Below the pieces are notes generated by a model that worked only from the letters and a program-made list of their open reading frames with translations, did not search any database and was not told the DNA's origin. The translations under genes were made by a program, and so were the position numbers. DNA of 64,000 nt from Physella acuta (Eukaryota > Mollusca > Gastropoda > Physidae). The number at the start of each line of letters is the position of its first letter. The stretch's first letter is position 1. Shown one piece after another: positions 48,364-61,400 of this stretch. The DNA lies in assembly GCF_028476545.1 (NCBI RefSeq), contig NW_026731951.1:315001-379000 (forward strand). The letters run 5' to 3'.

Positions 48364-49008
48364 GCGCAATTTCCATTCTGGAGAATTGCGTTTATTAACC
48401 CGTCATTTCTGGATGTATGAATGGATGAATGGATGTGTGTCCGCAGCTTTAAGTCGTATCTCCTCCTCAACGAAGCAATATCGATGACTAGTTCCAAAAG
48501 CAATTATGTTAAGCAAGTTACGAGGATGAGGATAGGCCATAAAAATTCCGGGTTTCTTTCATGGATTTCCCGGAAAAGCCAAAAAACCTCGAAAAAAAGC
48601 AGTTTTTGGCCCATATCTCGGCAACCAGACAACTTAGCGACTTGAAACATGTACCAATCGATTTCTGTTATAATTTAGAACAATGTTGCCGAAGAAAGTT
48701 TTCAAACATATCCTTTCGTTCGGTCCCAAAATTTTTTTGAATTAATAAAAATTTGGACCGAATTAGTAGGCAGGTTTATCCAACCACACCACACGCGTCA
48801 TCACGTTCAATAGCTGCGCCATCACGTTCAATGGCTGCGCCATCACGTTCGGTAGCTAGTCATGTAACTCTATTGTAAATAAAACATGTAAAATACTGAA
48901 TTTTTTTTTAATAAAAAACGTTTTAATATCTAACCAATGGTTTTACTAACCCTGCTCTTGATTTACGCTACGACAGAGCTATTTTTAGATAACATAAGGA
49001 AATTGCGC
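48364..49008. mobile_element. Non-coding element with GCGCAATTTCC inverted ends, copy 2
   Basis: It has the same ends and internal motifs as 44936-45600, diverged by point changes. Its middle differs, with three short repeats of GCCATCACGTTCAATGGCT near 48798-48852. Similarity to copy 1 continues about 40 bp past the right inverted end (CTAGAC...TTAACTTGTTTT), so the true element may be longer than marked. Confidence 0.6.
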
Positions 49009-49145
49009 TTAAATGTTACTAGACTATTTGATTAACTTGTTTTTGTTTAGACTGATACAATTTTTGTTTTGTCGGCCTACATTGTGTATTTTTTTTCGTA
49101 TTTCTTCAGAGTGCTACTTTCAATTTTTTTTTACATCTTAGCTAA

Positions 49146-49308
<163 letters not shown>

Positions 49309-50026
49309 TAAAAATTCGGCGCCTTTTTTTGCTCTTTTCGCTCCCCCTACAACGAAAACCTGGATACGCCTCTGGATTGAATATACGTGTAAAGACACAT
49401 TTATTAATAAATATGTTCGTTAGTACACTGCCCCTACTTTCCACCTCAGTTTCCGACAGCTAATTAATATTTCAAAAAGAGAAAACAATATTAAACTCAT
49501 TTTGTTAATTCACTTACCATTTGCAGTAATTGCAGCTGTATAGCCGTGTATGGTGCCCAAACAACTGAATGTAATCAACTATAGCTACATAACTGTTTCT
49601 GTCATTTTACTCTTGTCAAAGTTTTTCAAAAGTTCATGCCTGATTTTCTTAAAGTGGATGGAAGATTTAAGTCCTATTCTTTAAACGTCCGATAGTCTAT
49701 AAAATTAATATGGAGAATAAACGTTTACAAGTACATTTTCTGTTACAACTGCGTTTTACACATAAGTTTATTACGGTTACTTTGAATGTATTTATTGTAA
49801 CAGATATCAGCACGTTTTAATATAATGTATCTGTATTTGTTTTCGCGCGATTTATTTTTAATACCCAATAAATACTTGTATTTAAATAAATAATACATCT
49901 GTTGTAACACCTAAAAGACGGTCTTAGCGAGAGTTAATTAATGGCCGCAAAAAAAACAAACCAGGAAGTAATTTAGTTTATTTGTAAAGAGGATTTAAGT
50001 TGGGCAATACTCATTCAATCTGATGG

Positions 50027-50041
50027 CCTAAATACCTGGTC
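50027..50041 (+). promoter_or_regulatory. 15-bp motif shared with gene 1 upstream region
   Basis: CCTAAATACCTGGTC is identical to 19487-19501 and lies about 295 bp before the gene 2 start. It could be a shared control site or simply residual homology from the gene duplication. Confidence 0.3.
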
Positions 50042-50335
50042 TTTAGATGGCAAGTCAGGCGTGCGTCCTTTGGCAGGATGTCTCGCTACTTCCTGAAAGA
50101 AATCAAATTATATGTTTGTAGTGTCGTTGTTAAAGCTCTAGACTACAGATGGTAGTCTATGCCGTTGTTGGATTTAAAACGTAAATATTCTTTTTAAATC
50201 AAACATTAAGATTAGATACAAGAAATCTACCGTATGCATGTAATATATACTTAAGGTTTTCAACTAATGAGAATACAGTGACACTTATGTGAAATCAATA
50301 TATAGAACTTTATAAGAGCCATTAATTCAGAGCAT

Positions 50336-51854
50336 ATGGAGCCAAAGATCTGTTTCTATTTATTTGTTTTCTGCTGTCAGTGTGCGGCTACTGTAACAGG
50401 TACAGTCATTTTATTTCAAATATTATCATTATATTACAAGGTTTCCAGAACAGCCAGTAATAGTGTTACTTTTTGAGGCCTTGAGGCAATCCTTTATTTG
50501 ATTAAAACCCAGATTGAAAGAAAATATAATGGGTACAGCCAATCTTCTAGTAGAGACAACTACAAAATTAAACAACTGCTGCCTTCTAGTTAGTTATATG
50601 TTCGACAAAGGTTTTGAAAGCACATCCAAAAATGAAATTAGGCTAATAGGAGTCGACGGCCTAAATGGCGCATAAAAAGTTGACGCGTAATACTTAACTT
50701 CAAACTATTCTAAAAACAATCGAACATTTCTAAACAATGTATGAAAATAAATCTACAAGACTAAATTGCAGTAAACGAGTGTGATGGTATGAATTATGGT
50801 ATTAGTTAGACTATATACTACTCTCTCCCCATAGACCATCAGGTTTGAAAGAGAACTTTACTTACTTATAAAATACTGTCTAATAATTACATCAAAACCA
50901 TACACGTTTAAAATACATTTTGTATTGTCAGCTTGTACAACTGGATGGTTTGGCTCCAGCTGTCGATACAAATGTCACTGTGTCAACAACAGATGTGATG
51001 ACCAGGGTCTGTGTTTAGCTGGGTCAAGTTGTGAGCGGGGCTGGTTTGGTCCACTCTGTCAGTACCGTAAGTACCGATTATTTTTAATGCTGATGCAATT
51101 ATTAATGCACTGCACAGTTACATCAAGGATAGCTATAAATACATTTGAATATGATGCATATAACAAGTGACGTTAATTTGTGGCACCAAGTGTAACACCA
51201 TTTGCGGAGAACCTCTCAAAGAATACACTATATATATATATATATATATATACTAGGCATACTGTCTAGCTTCGCTTAGGTTTTTTAAAACATTTGAGAA
51301 TTTGAATACTTAATTATTTAGCGATGGATTGGGTGTTGAGTGCTTTAATTGAAACAGTAATGCTAACTTTAGAAAAAAATTGTTTGTTTGTCATTTAAAT
51401 GTTTTTTATACAGAGAACTTTTGGAAAGTACGCAATGTATAACTAAAATGGAATTAGAACTACACAGGTTCCATGAACAGTATATCTCATAGTTTATATT
51501 ACATTGCCTTTCGAAATTAATTAATGTATTTAATTAGGATACGTACCTGAATTAACATCTTAATTTTGTACTAAAACAAATGCTATACTTCGTCATTTTC
51601 TGTTTCTGTTTAAAATAGTATACAATTATTTGAAAAATAATAATTTTAAAAACTTTACTTCCCTTGAAAACTGAACGTATGACGTATGTCTTTGTTTACT
51701 TTTTTTAACAAACACTTGCTATGCTTATATAAGAAATTACGGTATATGAACATATTTAACGACTATAATGGCTGTTTCCCACGGGAATAAAGATTTTTGT
51801 TACCCTCCAGGGTCGGTCTGCGACTTCACATAATAATAAGGGGATCGTTCGTCA

Positions 51855-51946
<92 letters not shown>

Positions 51947-54900
51947 CTCATATAAGGAGAATTTCACTCACGATCATCTTTTAGCCCTCGTCGAGGGCTT
52001 TGATTCTGACCAACAGTTTTTCCATACTACCTAGTCATCTATAGTAGTGTATGCAAAAACTGCACGATTTACAGAAGTTAAGTAACCTAAAAATTGTGTT
52101 AAAATTTCACGGTTTTTGCCATAAAATACAAAGATTATATAGGGAAATACGACTGGTCAGTTTTGACCCGTTTCCCGATTTTCCCACGACATGGCGTGTT
52201 TTTTGTGACACCCCAAGGCGTTGTCCTACCACCTCACAAAATTTCAAGGGGGTCGTCGGAGGAAAGAAAAATTCATAATTGAGCTCATATAGAGAGAATT
52301 TCACTCGCGGTATCGTTTTAGCCCTCGTCAAGGGCTTTGAGTGAAACCGACAGGTTTTCCCTACGGTCAAGCCGTTTACCTATAAGCGTACCAAAAATTA
52401 GCCAGATGTAAAGAGGGTAAGTGCCCTAAAAGCCGTTTTCAAACTACCCTCTGTTTTTCCCATAAAATACTAAGATTATATAGGGAAATACAACTGGTCA
52501 GTTTTGACCCCTTTACGAAGTTTTCCCAGATATGCCGAGTTTTTTTTGACACCCCAAGGCGTTCTCCTACCACCTCACAAAATTTCAAGACGGGTCGTAA
52601 TAGAGCTCATATTAAGAGAATTTCATTCGCGGTCACTTTTTAGCCGTCGTCGAGGGCTTTGAGTCAAACCGACAGTTTGACTCTAAAGGTCAAGCCATTG
52701 TCCTAAGAGTATGCAAAACATTAGCCAGATATAAGAGTTTAAGTACCCTAAAGTCTACGTTGAAATGACCCTCTGTTTTTCCTATAAAATACAAAGATTA
52801 TATAGGGAAATACAACTGGTCAGTTTTGACCCCTTTACGAAGTTTTCCCAGATATGGCGAGATTTTTGTGACACCCCAGGGCGTTCTACTACCACCTCAC
52901 AAAATATCAAGGGGGGTCGTCGAAGGAAATTTTTTTTTTTTGTAACAGAGCTCATATAAAGAGAATTTCACTGGCGGTCACTTTTTAGCCCTCGTCGAGG
53001 GCTTTGAGTCAAACCGATAGGTCTGCCCTACGGCCAAGCCATTTACCTATAAGCATGCCAAAAATTAGCCAGATGTAAAAAAGGTTAGTGCTCTAAAATC
53101 CGTTTTTAAATTACCCTCTGTTTTTACCATAAAATACAAAGATTATATAGGGAAATACAACTTGTCAGTTTTGGCCTCTTTACGAAGTTTTCCCAGATAT
53201 GCTTAGTTTTTTATTACACCCCAAGGCGTTCTCCTACCACCTCACAAAATTTCAAGGGGTGTCGTCGGAGGAAATTTTTTTTCTTAATATAGCCCATATA
53301 AGGCGCCGGTCAGTCGAGGTCAGTTTTGACCCCTTGTCCGTAGACTTTTCGGCAAACCTTTACCGGCCCTCGTGTTCTATCGCCCCAAGGCACCATCGTG
53401 CCAAATTTGACGCGCCTGCGGCGCCGGGAAGTGCCCTATCTGGCACTTGACCACTTTGCTTTATATATATACTAGGCAGTGGCGTAGCGAGGTCGGGTGT
53501 CACCCGGTGCGGCACTTAATGGTGTCACCCCCCCCAGAGGCGTTGCGACCCTTCCCGGGGACAAACTTTCAAGTTTTCGATTTGCACCCCCCCCCCCCTC
53601 CTCAAACTTTCGATTTGCACCCCCCCTCAAGTTTTCTATTTGCACCCCCCCCCCCCCCCCCTCAAACTTTCGATTTACATCCTCCCCTCAAGTTTTCGAT
53701 TTGCACCCCCCCCTCAAACTTTCAATTTGCACCCCCCCCGTCAAGTTTTTCTCTATATATTTTGCTATTTTTTGCCTTGGTGTCACCCCCCTAAATGGTG
53801 TCACCCGGTGCGGTCCGCACCCCCCGCCCCCCCCCCCCTCGCTACGCCCCTGATACTAGGTATACTGCCTAGCTTCGCTTAGTTTTTCAAAAACATGATA
53901 ATTTGAATACTACTTTTTTAGTGATGAATGAGGTCTGGAGTGCTTAAATTTAAACAAACAAAAACAAAACAAAAAAAAACAAAAAAAATAAAATAAACAG
54001 TAATCCTAATTTTAGAGAACATGTTGTTGTATGCAGTCTAACATCCGTTTTCAAAGAAAACATTTGAAAGTACGCAATTTATGACTAAAATGGAATTAAA
54101 ACTACAGAGGTTCCATTAACAGTATATCTCATAATTTATATTAAATTGACTTTTAAAATTATCTTTTTTAATTTAATTATGATACGTAGCTTAATTAACA
54201 ACTTTATATTTCACTAAAACAAATGCTATACTTTGTCATTTTCTGTTTCTTTTTAAAATAGTATACAATTATTTGAAAAATATATATTTTAAAAAGTTAC
54301 CTCCCTTAAAAACGGACCTATGATGTATGTCTTTGTTTCCTTTTTTTAAACAAACAGTTGCCATGCTTATATGAGAAAATACGATATATGAACATATTTA
54401 ACCACTACAATGGCTTTGTCCGACGGGAATAAAGTTTTATGTTATCCTCCAGGGTCGGTCTACGACCTCAAATAATATTAAAGGGATTGTTCGTCAATTT
54501 ATTTATATATATCTCATATAAGGAGAATTTCACTCGCGGTAATCTTTTAGCCCTGGTCGAGGGGTTTGAGTCTGACCAACAGTTTTTCCATACGGCCTAG
54601 TCATCTATAGAAGTGAATGCAAAACATTAGCCAGATATACTGAGTTTAAGTACCCTAAAGTCTGCGTTGAAATGACCCTCTGTTTTTCCCATAAAATACA
54701 AAGATTATATAGGGAAATACAACTGGTCAGTTTTGACCCCTTTACAAAGTCTTCCCAGATATGCCGAGTTTTTTGTGACACCCCAAGGCGTTGTCCTACC
54801 ACCTCACAAAATTTCAAGGGGGGGGTTCGTCGTCGGAAATTTTTTTTCGTAATAGAGCTCATATAAAGAGAATTTCACTCGCGGTCACTTTTTAGCCCTC

Positions 54901-55318
54901 GTCGAGGGCTTTGAGTAAAACCGACAGGTCTATCATACGGCCAAGCCATTTACCTATAAGCATGCCAAAAATTAGTCAGATGTAAAGGGGGTAAGTGCCC
55001 TAAAATCCGTTTTGAAATTACCCTCTCTTTTTAACATAAAATACAAAGATTATATAGGGAAATACGACTGGTCAGTTTTGACCCATTTCCTGATTTTTCC
55101 CGGACATGGCGAGTTTTTTGTGACACCCCAAGGCGTTCTCCTACCACCTCACAAAATATCAAGGGGGGTCGTCTGAGGCAATTTTTTTTCTTAATATAGC
55201 CCATATAAGGCGCCGGTCAGTCGAGGTCAGTCCTCTGCGTAGACTTTTCGGCCAACCGTCACCGGCCCTCGTGTTCTATCACCTCAAGGCACCATCGTGC
55301 GAAATTTGACGCGCCTTT

Positions 55319-55404
<86 letters not shown>

Positions 55405-58400
55405 AATCATGAATGTTTTGTTAGGTAATCAGTTAGGACCATAGGAACATGTATGTCCCAGGCTGAAACGGTTACATTACTTACACACATTTCTCGGAGT
55501 TAACGCTAGTACTTTATTATTACATTCACGAGCTCAGACAACGAGTCACTGGCTCTACCTTTTGTAAAGTGACTAAAATGTAGACGACATCAACTACGCA
55601 TCACAGGAGACACAGTGAACACTCAAGGGACGTAACCATTAATTCAAAAAACTATTAGGAAAACAAACTGAAATATAATACGTAATTATTAAACTTGTGA
55701 AAAACCAACTTTAAATCTCTCTGTTGCACTTAGTACGTTTCGTATAATTATTTAAACTTGAGCATTGCGAGTGGACTTAGATGGGAAAGTTTCCATAAAT
55801 ATGACAGCATATATACGGAAATCAACCTTATTAGTATTAAGTTTTTTTTAACGTATTACGTATTTAAAGCAAATTCACCAGCACTGAGTTATTTTAATTT
55901 TATTTTGTGTTAGTTTGAAATAAAAATGTTAAATTAAAAGAAATGTCGTCACCCCAAACTCGTCTAAGATCACTATAGCCCCAAAATTAGTTGTATAGAG
56001 GGTCCTACATAAGGAATACGGTATACTACTCGCAGTACTACCTCAGCGGTAGTGTAACCCTTGCCTTTTAGGAACACTTCCCCACGCTCCTGGCAATAGG
56101 CTCTGCCCAATGTGTGTTCTACTTAATATTTTCAGAGAGTGATCAAAATACTCTAACGGTTTTCATACAACACACCCTGTGTTATGTGGGTGATATTATG
56201 GACAAAGCCGCGTCACAACAACTAAGATCATGCTATAATCAGTGTTCACATTTGAAACCTTCGTGTATTTAAGATAGACGAAACCGGCGGAAAAACTATC
56301 GTATAACCACAATAAATGAAATAAACAGAAATAAAAAATACAATACTTTGAAGAGTTTTCGATATCGTAGTAAATATTAAATTTCACTGAAACATTGTTA
56401 GTCGAGGTTTATGTTGCGGTAGTCTTCGAATTTTCTTTCTTGTTAGATTGTAGCAATACTCAAATGGTAAGCAAGTGTTATATTGCACATTTTTCTGAAA
56501 ACTTACATACACCATGTTGTTTTGTTTCCAGAGGATCTGGCACCGTTGGGTATTAATTCAATGACAGATTTAACAGACGGGAATGACACTACATGTGTTA
56601 CTGTACAGAATTATACAATAGCATGGACAATAAGCTATACCGTGACATCGATAAAAGTGAAGTTTCAAACTAATGGTAAGCTTTGATCACAAATAGTGTT
56701 TCGGGCAAAACGGACCTCTTTGGGCAATCGGTTTTTTTCTCTATTGTTTACAGTTTTACATATAAATCATTTTTAATTTTTTTTTCCAGGTTTGGTTCAC
56801 GAAAGTAAGTATTAGACATCAAATAGACGTTTGAAAAAAAAAAATTCGGTTGTCATTGAAACAAAAAAAAATGCCTCTTTGATTTTTTAGGCACTTTTAA
56901 AAACGCTGAAGCCAGTTTATTTTGCAATTATTTGACAAAGTATCAAAGTGCAAATCAACTATTATGAAGAAAAAATCATGATTTTTAGTGATTTTCTTTT
57001 GAGCATATCATCATAAGGAAAACGGACAAATGTTCATTCGTCTATTTGTCTCGCTAAGGTAAATGTCCATTAAAATTTAGACATTTGTCCTTTCTGGGGA
57101 AACGTACGTTCGGTCATTGTTCGGATTCAGTCAAACGTCTTTTTTTGACAACCTGCATCCGAGCAAATGTCTTTTCGAGCAAGTGTTCATAGGGTATTTT
57201 TCTTAGACAGTATTGAAACGCAGTATTATCCGTTTAATGTAATGATATTCTAAAACGCTTTTTAATAAAAATTTTAATGAAATTGGCGCTTTCTATTACA
57301 TTCATTATCTGACGTGAATATTGGTGTAAATGAGATAATATAAAAAATCGTATTTTTTGTTTATGATGCGTTACATTAAAAAATGTACATATTGTATTTC
57401 AGACTCAGTATCTAACATCAGTTTTACTGTCAAAGAGCCAAACTCTGCCAGCAGCTTTACCCCGTGTACCAACCAGACCATGTCAAGAGTAAACGACTTT
57501 ACCATAGACATCTCCTGTAGTTACAATACACTTGTTCAGGCTGTTCAAATAGACTTTGGAATATTAAGATCTGTTTGTACTGTCAATTTTAACGGAGGTA
57601 AGAACCTTTGAAAATAAAAATAATAATTAAAATAATGAGTGTACATAAGGAAAAATCTAAAATATCACGTTCAGGCAGATTTATATATTTTTGATGCGAG
57701 CAGAACATACTGATTCTGTCCCCATCTATTTTTCTACTGTCAATTCACCGGCTCCACCCCCGCCCGCGTCGTTTTACCATGTACACCCCCCCCCTAAACA
57801 TGGTAGTAAGATATTACTCCAGGAATTACACCCCTGTTATTGAGAGATGCATGGGAATGCGAGTACTTAAATGTAAGTTAGTGGTAAGGTAGCTGATAAG
57901 GTTTGGGATGTGGTTAGTCATAAGGTTTGTTAATAATTTTTGGGATAGGGATAGGAACAGGATTTCAGATAGAGTAGATGCTATGGAAGATAATTGATTT
58001 GACGGAAGGAGGTGATTTTTCAAATTGGGGTGGGGGTGGTCATATACCAAATCTTATTATAATTTTAATACAAGTGTCCATATTTGCTTTTGACTGTACT
58101 GCTAATGTCGACTTAGTCATCGAGTAAAGTTACACATTTATTTAAAGTTAGGTAAATAAAATTGATATATTGCTTGTTATCATGTTAAAATAAAACTAGT
58201 AACAATGCATAGAAATGAATTATGATATTATTATCTTTTTTAAAAAAACGTATACTTAGGAAGAAATATCGCGTTGAATCAAGAGACTTGGCAGTCCAGT
58301 AACTTTAATGACGTATGGACATCTTCCAAAGCGGTTGATGGAAACACTGATGGAATAATAGGACACAATTCTTGTACACATACTGCCGAAAAAAAAACTC

Positions 58401-61400
58401 TGGAAACCTGGAGAGTGACATTCTCTAATGCAGTTTATATTAACCGATACATTTTGTACAACAGAGGTAAAAGATATAACGTTTCTTCTTAAAATGTGCG
58501 GATAGAGCAATTCTTTTGATAGGTAGGAGCATATCCATTAAAATATTAACTGGAAAACATCACGTAAAGAACCAACATTTAGAGTAACGTGTGCAATAAT
58601 AAGAATCACTTAGCTTCACGAGATGGTGGTATGGACATTAAATTTTAAAATGTGTGAATTTAAGTGTGCCAGATTCTCTCTATTCTACTGGTATTATATT
58701 ACTTGGTGTAATTATAGAAAGACTACAATGGCTAAAAACGGATAAAGCATTATTTCATTACGTAGCATATGTTACATTAAAGTTATCGTTAGCAATATTT
58801 TTCCTTATTTGAATTTATTGAATAAATTGAATAGTTTCTGGGTACATTTTTCTTTCTTAAGAATTTTTGTTTTAAAATGACTTAAGGTTATATATGACTT
58901 TAAGTTATCTGGTCGTTTTGAAATGAATACTTCAAATTAGAAGACTATAAACATAATAGCTAAGAAACATAATTAAACTGAGATAACTTAGTTCTTTTTT
59001 AGAGATTTAATAGTAAAACGTGTAAATGGTGATTGGAAACAAGTATGGAAAACATTTATATTGCGACCAACAGTTTTACTTTTATTAAACACTAGTCGAC
59101 CCGCGGCGTAATATACGCCGCTATTTAATGATCCAATACGTCCTGATAGACACAGTTGTCCGAAAACGGTGGGTTTGGGCAAACTACTGTGAGAGAATGA
59201 TAGGAAGTAGCTCTGGAGAGAGCAACATACAATTGTCCATGAGTGAAAACAGGTTTTGGAAGATACAGGCATATCTTTTTGAATGTTTGGCCATGTGCTT
59301 TATTAATTGTCATGGCAAAGGCTAATCTGACAGGAAATTGTCCGCGCGTAAAGGTGAAAGGCAAATTTGAATCTGATGGAGTCAAGGATATCCGTGGAAT
59401 AAGGACAGATTGTGAGGTTGCAGCTGCGATAGTTTTACACCCCAGTACGTTGGACAGTTTGTGAGGTAGCAGCTGCGATAGTTTTACACTCCAGTACGTT
59501 GCGGTGACTGCTGGTAACAGTCAGTCTAGTGCCATTACAGAGATCTCTTGCTGGCACGAGGTTTCTTAGAAGCATGACAACTGAGCCAACTTTACTTTTG
59601 AGCTTATGCGGAGGCATGCCAGTAGGGGTAAGACTGTTAAGAAATTCTACGGGGAAGGAAGGTTCGTCTGCGTGATCGTCTGTGACGATGGAGTCAACGC
59701 TGGTGAAAGTTACTTCGTCGGTTGGGATAAGTTTCAATACTTGTTCATTCAGGTGCAGGGAGTCTTCGTTCGTGACACTTAATATAGCTCGCGTACTGAG
59801 TTGTTTCGAAGTGACAGTTGAGAAGTCGATGTCGCCATATAGTAATTGAACGGGATCAGAATGAAGAGGGAATGAATGTGACGGTAATGTTACAGGTGTT
59901 CCAATTGTCCCGTCTCCAACATCGAGAAGCCATTTTGCAAAATGCTGTTTGTCAGGAAGAGCTCTCATATTTGTCGTCAGTGTAAGTACAAGCATGTGAC
60001 GCCATAAAGGTTGCTTGTTAATGCAACTGGCGACAGTGTAAGTACATGCATGTGACGCCACAAAAGTTGCTTGTTTATGCAACTGGCGACTGTGAGTGCT
60101 CGGGAGGCACGCAGAATGACGGGGAGTATTTGTCGGAAATCTCCACCCAATAGAATTGTTTTCCCTCCAAATGAGTGCGTCTCACCTGTAAGATCACGTA
60201 ACAATCTGTCGACTGCCTGAAATGCGTATGCGTATGTGGAAGTAGGAGTAAGCTTCAACGGGACTTTAAATACCGAGTGTGCAGTACGTCCACCCGGTAA
60301 CAATGTTGCAGCTATTCCTGTAGATGCAACGGTTATAGGAAAGTCTCCCCTGGCTCTGATGGTATGGATCAGAGCTTTATAGACAAAGGTTTTCCCTGTT
60401 CCTGCCGGATCATCTAAGAAGAAGCAGGTTTGTCGCGGTCGGGAGTCTGTGTATGCAGCGTCTAAAACAGTGTCAACAGCGTACATTTGTTCAGTGTTGA
60501 GTTTGTCGTAGTGTTCCATAGAGTGGGAGTGTTCAGCCTGAGCATCGAAGACGGAAGATGAATGACACATTAGAAGAATGTCAGTGAGGGTTAGGCGTAA
60601 TTTGTGCAGGTTGAGGCCATGTGGTTGAAGCATGTCATTAATTTCTGCTAGAGCATGCATGCAACCAGTGCGTGTGGAATATGTTCTGAGAAAGTCCTCA
60701 GAAAGGGAGAGTTTATGCGTGTCCCAAAGGTGTTGAACGTTTTGTGGTTCGCCGAAGACACAGATGAAAACGAAAAGTTGTCGCAAAAACCCTGGCATTC
60801 GTATCTCAGATGCCTCTATAAGTGTATCATGCCATATCATCTCGTCTTTAAGAAGACCCAATAGTTGGCACGCCTTTTTGAAAGCGTTACATTCCACGCC
60901 GTTGACAGTTCGTAGATGCTTGAAACTCGTGATGCTTACGGAACGGGTAAGGAGAAGCCTGAGGTAATAACGTTCGGTGTCGTGAATGACAACAACAGGC
61001 ATTCTACCGATCACCTTTGCACCTCCTCTAATTCTCTTTTGCCATTTTCCAGAGGATTGTTGGAATGTGTAATGTTGGGGAACATCAGTGTAATGTAACT
61101 CAGCTTCAGGATCCGTTTTATTGAGTTCAAACCAAGCTAAGTACATGGTGTTTTTGTTTGCCTGTCTTTGTAGTGCTCGTTCTTCCTGACCCTCATGAAA
61201 GAAGACGACTTGTTGTTCTGGCAAATGAACTGGTAATCGTGTTATAACATGCGATTTTTCTGAAAGCCTCGTTTTTGGAACTCAATGACGAAAATGTATG
61301 CGACTGCATTGCCGAAAATATTCCTCTCCAGAATGTCAGTTAGGAACTCACGCAGTTTGATATGACAGACGCGGGCAGCTACATCAGGCCTGTGTTCTGG

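Larger units (their letters stand above)
51067..56531. other. 5.5-kb intron of gene 2 made mostly of repeats
   Basis: This intron separates the EGF exon from the beta-module exon. Two tandem copies of a complex repeat (51258-53468 and 53861-55318), a hAT MITE between them, TA/CT arrays and about 1.1 kb of AT-rich sequence (55400-56530) fill it. No coding exon was recognised inside. Confidence 0.6.

Noticed and set aside
52051-54866. Recurrent 60-90 residue frames (for example [16 protein letters not shown]) in the repeat units
   Set aside because: They recur because the 330-bp unit recurs, are open on both strands, and match no family I know. They are treated as repeat sequence, not genes.
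55450-55640. Possible LTR-like stretch starting TGTCCCAGGCTG
   Set aside because: No convincing right end, partner or target duplication was found.
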